DNA of 7,327 nt from an uncultured Ruminococcus sp. GTDB lineage: Bacteria > Bacillota > Clostridia > Oscillospirales > Acutalibacteraceae. Location: the NCBI GenBank assembly GCA_902772795.1, contig CACYBZ010000046.1:1-7327 (forward strand), read 5' to 3'. Made by a program: the position numbers and the translations under genes. The notes under the pieces were generated by a model. The model made no database searches and had not been told where the DNA came from. It saw nothing but the letters and a program-made list of their open reading frames with translations. Of the stretch, positions 6,039 through 7,327 are shown piece after piece. Numbering within the stretch: the stretch's first letter is position 1; each line of letters starts with the position of its first letter.

Positions 6039-6118
6039 CCGTAACAGAAGAACAATATATTATAAAGAAACAATAGGTTTGTTGTCTTTAGCATATTTTG
6101 TCTTTTGGAGGGAACAGC

Positions 6119-6688
6119 TTGGATTATCTTTCATTGGTGGGATTGTCATTCGGACTTGCCTGCGATGCTTTTGCGGTATCGGTAACAGAGGGAGCATATT
6201 GCAGGACAATGAAACTGCAGTATGCGTTCCGACTGGCATTTTTTTTCGGGATTTTTCAGGCGATTATGCCTGTTCTGGGTTGGATAATCGGCAAATCAGG
6301 AGAAAATCTTTTCAGAAATATACAACGTCTGGTTGGATTCGGTATTTTGGCAATTCTTGGGATAAAGATGATATGGGATTATTATGATAATAAAAAACAG
6401 CCTGCTTTAAAAAAACAGACGCATTATCTTTCTTTACAGACTGTTGTTTTTCTTGCTTTTGCTACCAGTATTGATGCATTCGCTTGTGGTATTATTCTTC
6501 CTACATCAATCGGGGCAGATACACTTGTATTGATGATTGTTTCGGTGGGAATTATCGGAATGATTACTTTTATTGTCAGTCTTTCAGGTGTATATACGGG
6601 AAAATTTTTCGGGTGTCTGTTTTCGGATTATGCCACACTGTTCGGCGGAATAATTCTGCTTATTATTGGTGTAAAGATTCTTGTGTAA
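6119..6688 (+). CDS. mntP: Putative manganese efflux pump MntP
   Basis: MntP exports Mn2+ across the inner membrane and protects against manganese excess. The 189-aa length matches the usual size (E. coli, 188 aa). The two homologous halves each begin with the family motif: SFGLACDAFAVSV (D16) and AFATSIDAFACGI (D119), which correspond to the two essential aspartates D16 and D118 of E. coli MntP, from memory. About six membrane helices can be drawn: 3-23, 37-57, 70-88, 106-127, 135-157 and 171-188. A hydrophilic basic loop (89-104) separates the halves. The start is TTG at 6119: GGAGGG (6107-6112) lies 6 bases upstream and the N-terminus then matches the family. I do not see a yybP-ykoY manganese riboswitch in the 80 bases upstream. 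Confidence 0.92.
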   Translation: MDYLSLVGLSFGLACDAFAVSVTEGAYCRTMKLQYAFRLAFFFGIFQAIMPVLGWIIGKSGENLFRNIQRLVGFGILAILGIKMIWDYYDNKKQPALKKQTHYLSLQTVVFLAFATSIDAFACGIILPTSIGADTLVLMIVSVGIIGMITFIVSLSGVYTGKFFGCLFSDYATLFGGIILLIIGVKILV

Positions 6689-6716
6689 AGTTGATATCAG
6701 TACATTGAGAAATTTC

Positions 6717-6745
6717 TTGATTAAGTGTTTGGATTATGTTAAAAT
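6717..6745 (+). promoter_or_regulatory. Sigma-A promoter of the acyltransferase gene
   Basis: TTGATT (6717-6722) and TAAAAT (6740-6745) are 17 bases apart, with transcription expected near 6752 and an AAGGAAGGGG ribosome binding site at 6761-6770. The near-palindrome AGAAATTTCT (6708-6717) touches the -35 and could be a regulator site, but this is weak. Confidence 0.65.
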
Positions 6746-6777
6746 ATGCCCTGAGATAAAAAGGAAGGGGTGTATCT

Positions 6778-7327
6778 ATGGAATGTTGTCAGACTGTTGC
6801 CAATAATTCCCCAAAAAGGTTAGGGTACATTGATTGTGCCAGAGGGATTTGTATTATCTCGATTATGATTATTCATCATCTGAAAGTTTTTCCTGCACTG
6901 CATTTGTTTTTATCGATGTTTGCTGTGCCGTCGTTTTTTATTTTGTCAGGTTTTCTTTTTGAATGTCAGAATCAGACCCGCTATTCCTTGAAAGAATTTA
7001 TCGTTAAAAAATTGAAATCATTGATGTATCCGTATTTTACTTTTTCGGTCTTGATTATTCTCTGGAATGTATTTTTTTACCGTGTATTGCTTCATTCTGA
7101 CCCTGAAATTTCTGTTGGTCAAATCGTATTATTGTTGTTTTCCACTTTCGGTTATCAGGCCTTCTGGTTTGTTCCTTGTTTGTTCTGGGCAATGATTTTG
7201 TTTTTCATTGTCAGAAAAACAAAATTTTACCATAAGATTTTTCTGGCTTTTTCTGTGGTTTTCATTGCTGTCAATTTTTACTTTCAGTTTTTTCGCAGTG
7301 AGACGTTACCGTTTGGACAATACTATG
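6778..7327 (+). CDS. Acyltransferase 3 family membrane protein (5' part)
   Basis: The reading frame is open from ATG 6778 to the window edge, giving 183 residues with no stop; the rest lies outside. Acyltransferase-3 proteins are multi-helix membrane enzymes that O-acylate surface sugars or other envelope molecules; the acceptor here is unknown. The family's N-terminal signature is visible: RLGYIDCARGICIISIMIIHH (14-34) with D19, R22 and H33/H34. It is followed by VPSFFILSGFLF (50-61) and by PYF and FWFVPCLFW (129-137), typical of fucose/glucan acyltransferase relatives. Helices fall at about 23-34, 40-60, 84-105, 114-126, 128-146 and 152-172. The ribosome binding site (AGGGG, 7 bases upstream) and its own promoter support the start. 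The N-terminal CysCys pair (3-4) is not a lipobox. Confidence 0.88.
   Translation, partial: MECCQTVANNSPKRLGYIDCARGICIISIMIIHHLKVFPALHLFLSMFAVPSFFILSGFLFECQNQTRYSLKEFIVKKLKSLMYPYFTFSVLIILWNVFFYRVLLHSDPEISVGQIVLLLFSTFGYQAFWFVPCLFWAMILFFIVRKTKFYHKIFLAFSVVFIAVNFYFQFFRSETLPFGQYY

Noticed and set aside
6039..6118. Possible manganese riboswitch upstream of mntP
   Set aside because: The stretch is too short and lacks the conserved yybP-ykoY core; only a weak 5-bp hairpin (6069-6083) is present.
6079..6387. Overlapping open frame in the 5' part of mntP
   Set aside because: It is out of frame with the clear MntP sequence and has no recognisable content or better start signal.

Overview
The window looks like chromosomal DNA from a low-to-moderate GC Firmicute of class Clostridia, most likely the Ruminococcus/Oscillospiraceae neighbourhood. 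This is inferred from AT-rich spacers with sigma-A style promoters, strong GGAGG-type ribosome binding sites, a YkpA-type ABC-F ATPase, a lysine-rich DUF6465-like protein and a eukaryote-like NADP-isocitrate dehydrogenase. The species cannot be fixed from the sequence. I see no phage genes, transposase, CRISPR array, tRNA or rRNA.

Layout. Bases 1-103 hold a run of four stem-loops directly upstream of a type II NADP-dependent isocitrate dehydrogenase gene (icd, 121-1332). It is followed at 36 bp by an unrecognised 122-aa protein with an N-terminal cysteine cluster (1369-1737). A clear promoter (1756-1785) then starts a short unit of a 60-aa DUF4177-like protein (1819-2001) and a GNAT acetyltransferase (2032-2490), closed by a stem-loop/T-run terminator (2499-2544). 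A three-helix membrane protein of unknown role (2562-3152) converges on a minus-strand lysine-rich DUF6465-like gene (3252-3623); the two share a bidirectional terminator (3195-3233). The intergenic region 3624-3891 carries divergent promoters, one for the DUF6465-like gene and one for an ABC-F gene (3892-5496) that ends in its own terminator (5562-5597). After that come a small two-helix membrane protein (5676-6038), a manganese efflux pump gene mntP with a TTG start (6119-6688), and a promoter plus the 5' part of an acyltransferase-3 family membrane protein that runs off the window (6778-7327).

Function. The genes are mostly short, separately promoted or terminated units rather than one pathway: central metabolism (icd), ribosome-associated ATPase (ABC-F), manganese homeostasis (mntP), cell-surface acylation (acyltransferase) and several small uncharacterised proteins. 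I did not find a convincing novel multi-gene system. The points most worth a second look are the stem-loop array in front of icd, with a pair-preserving base change between neighbouring units; the one-sided decay of ATPase motifs in the ABC-F protein, including Glu to Gln in the second Walker B; the cysteine-cluster protein behind icd; and a 12-bp terminator stem whose loop contains -35-like hexamers.
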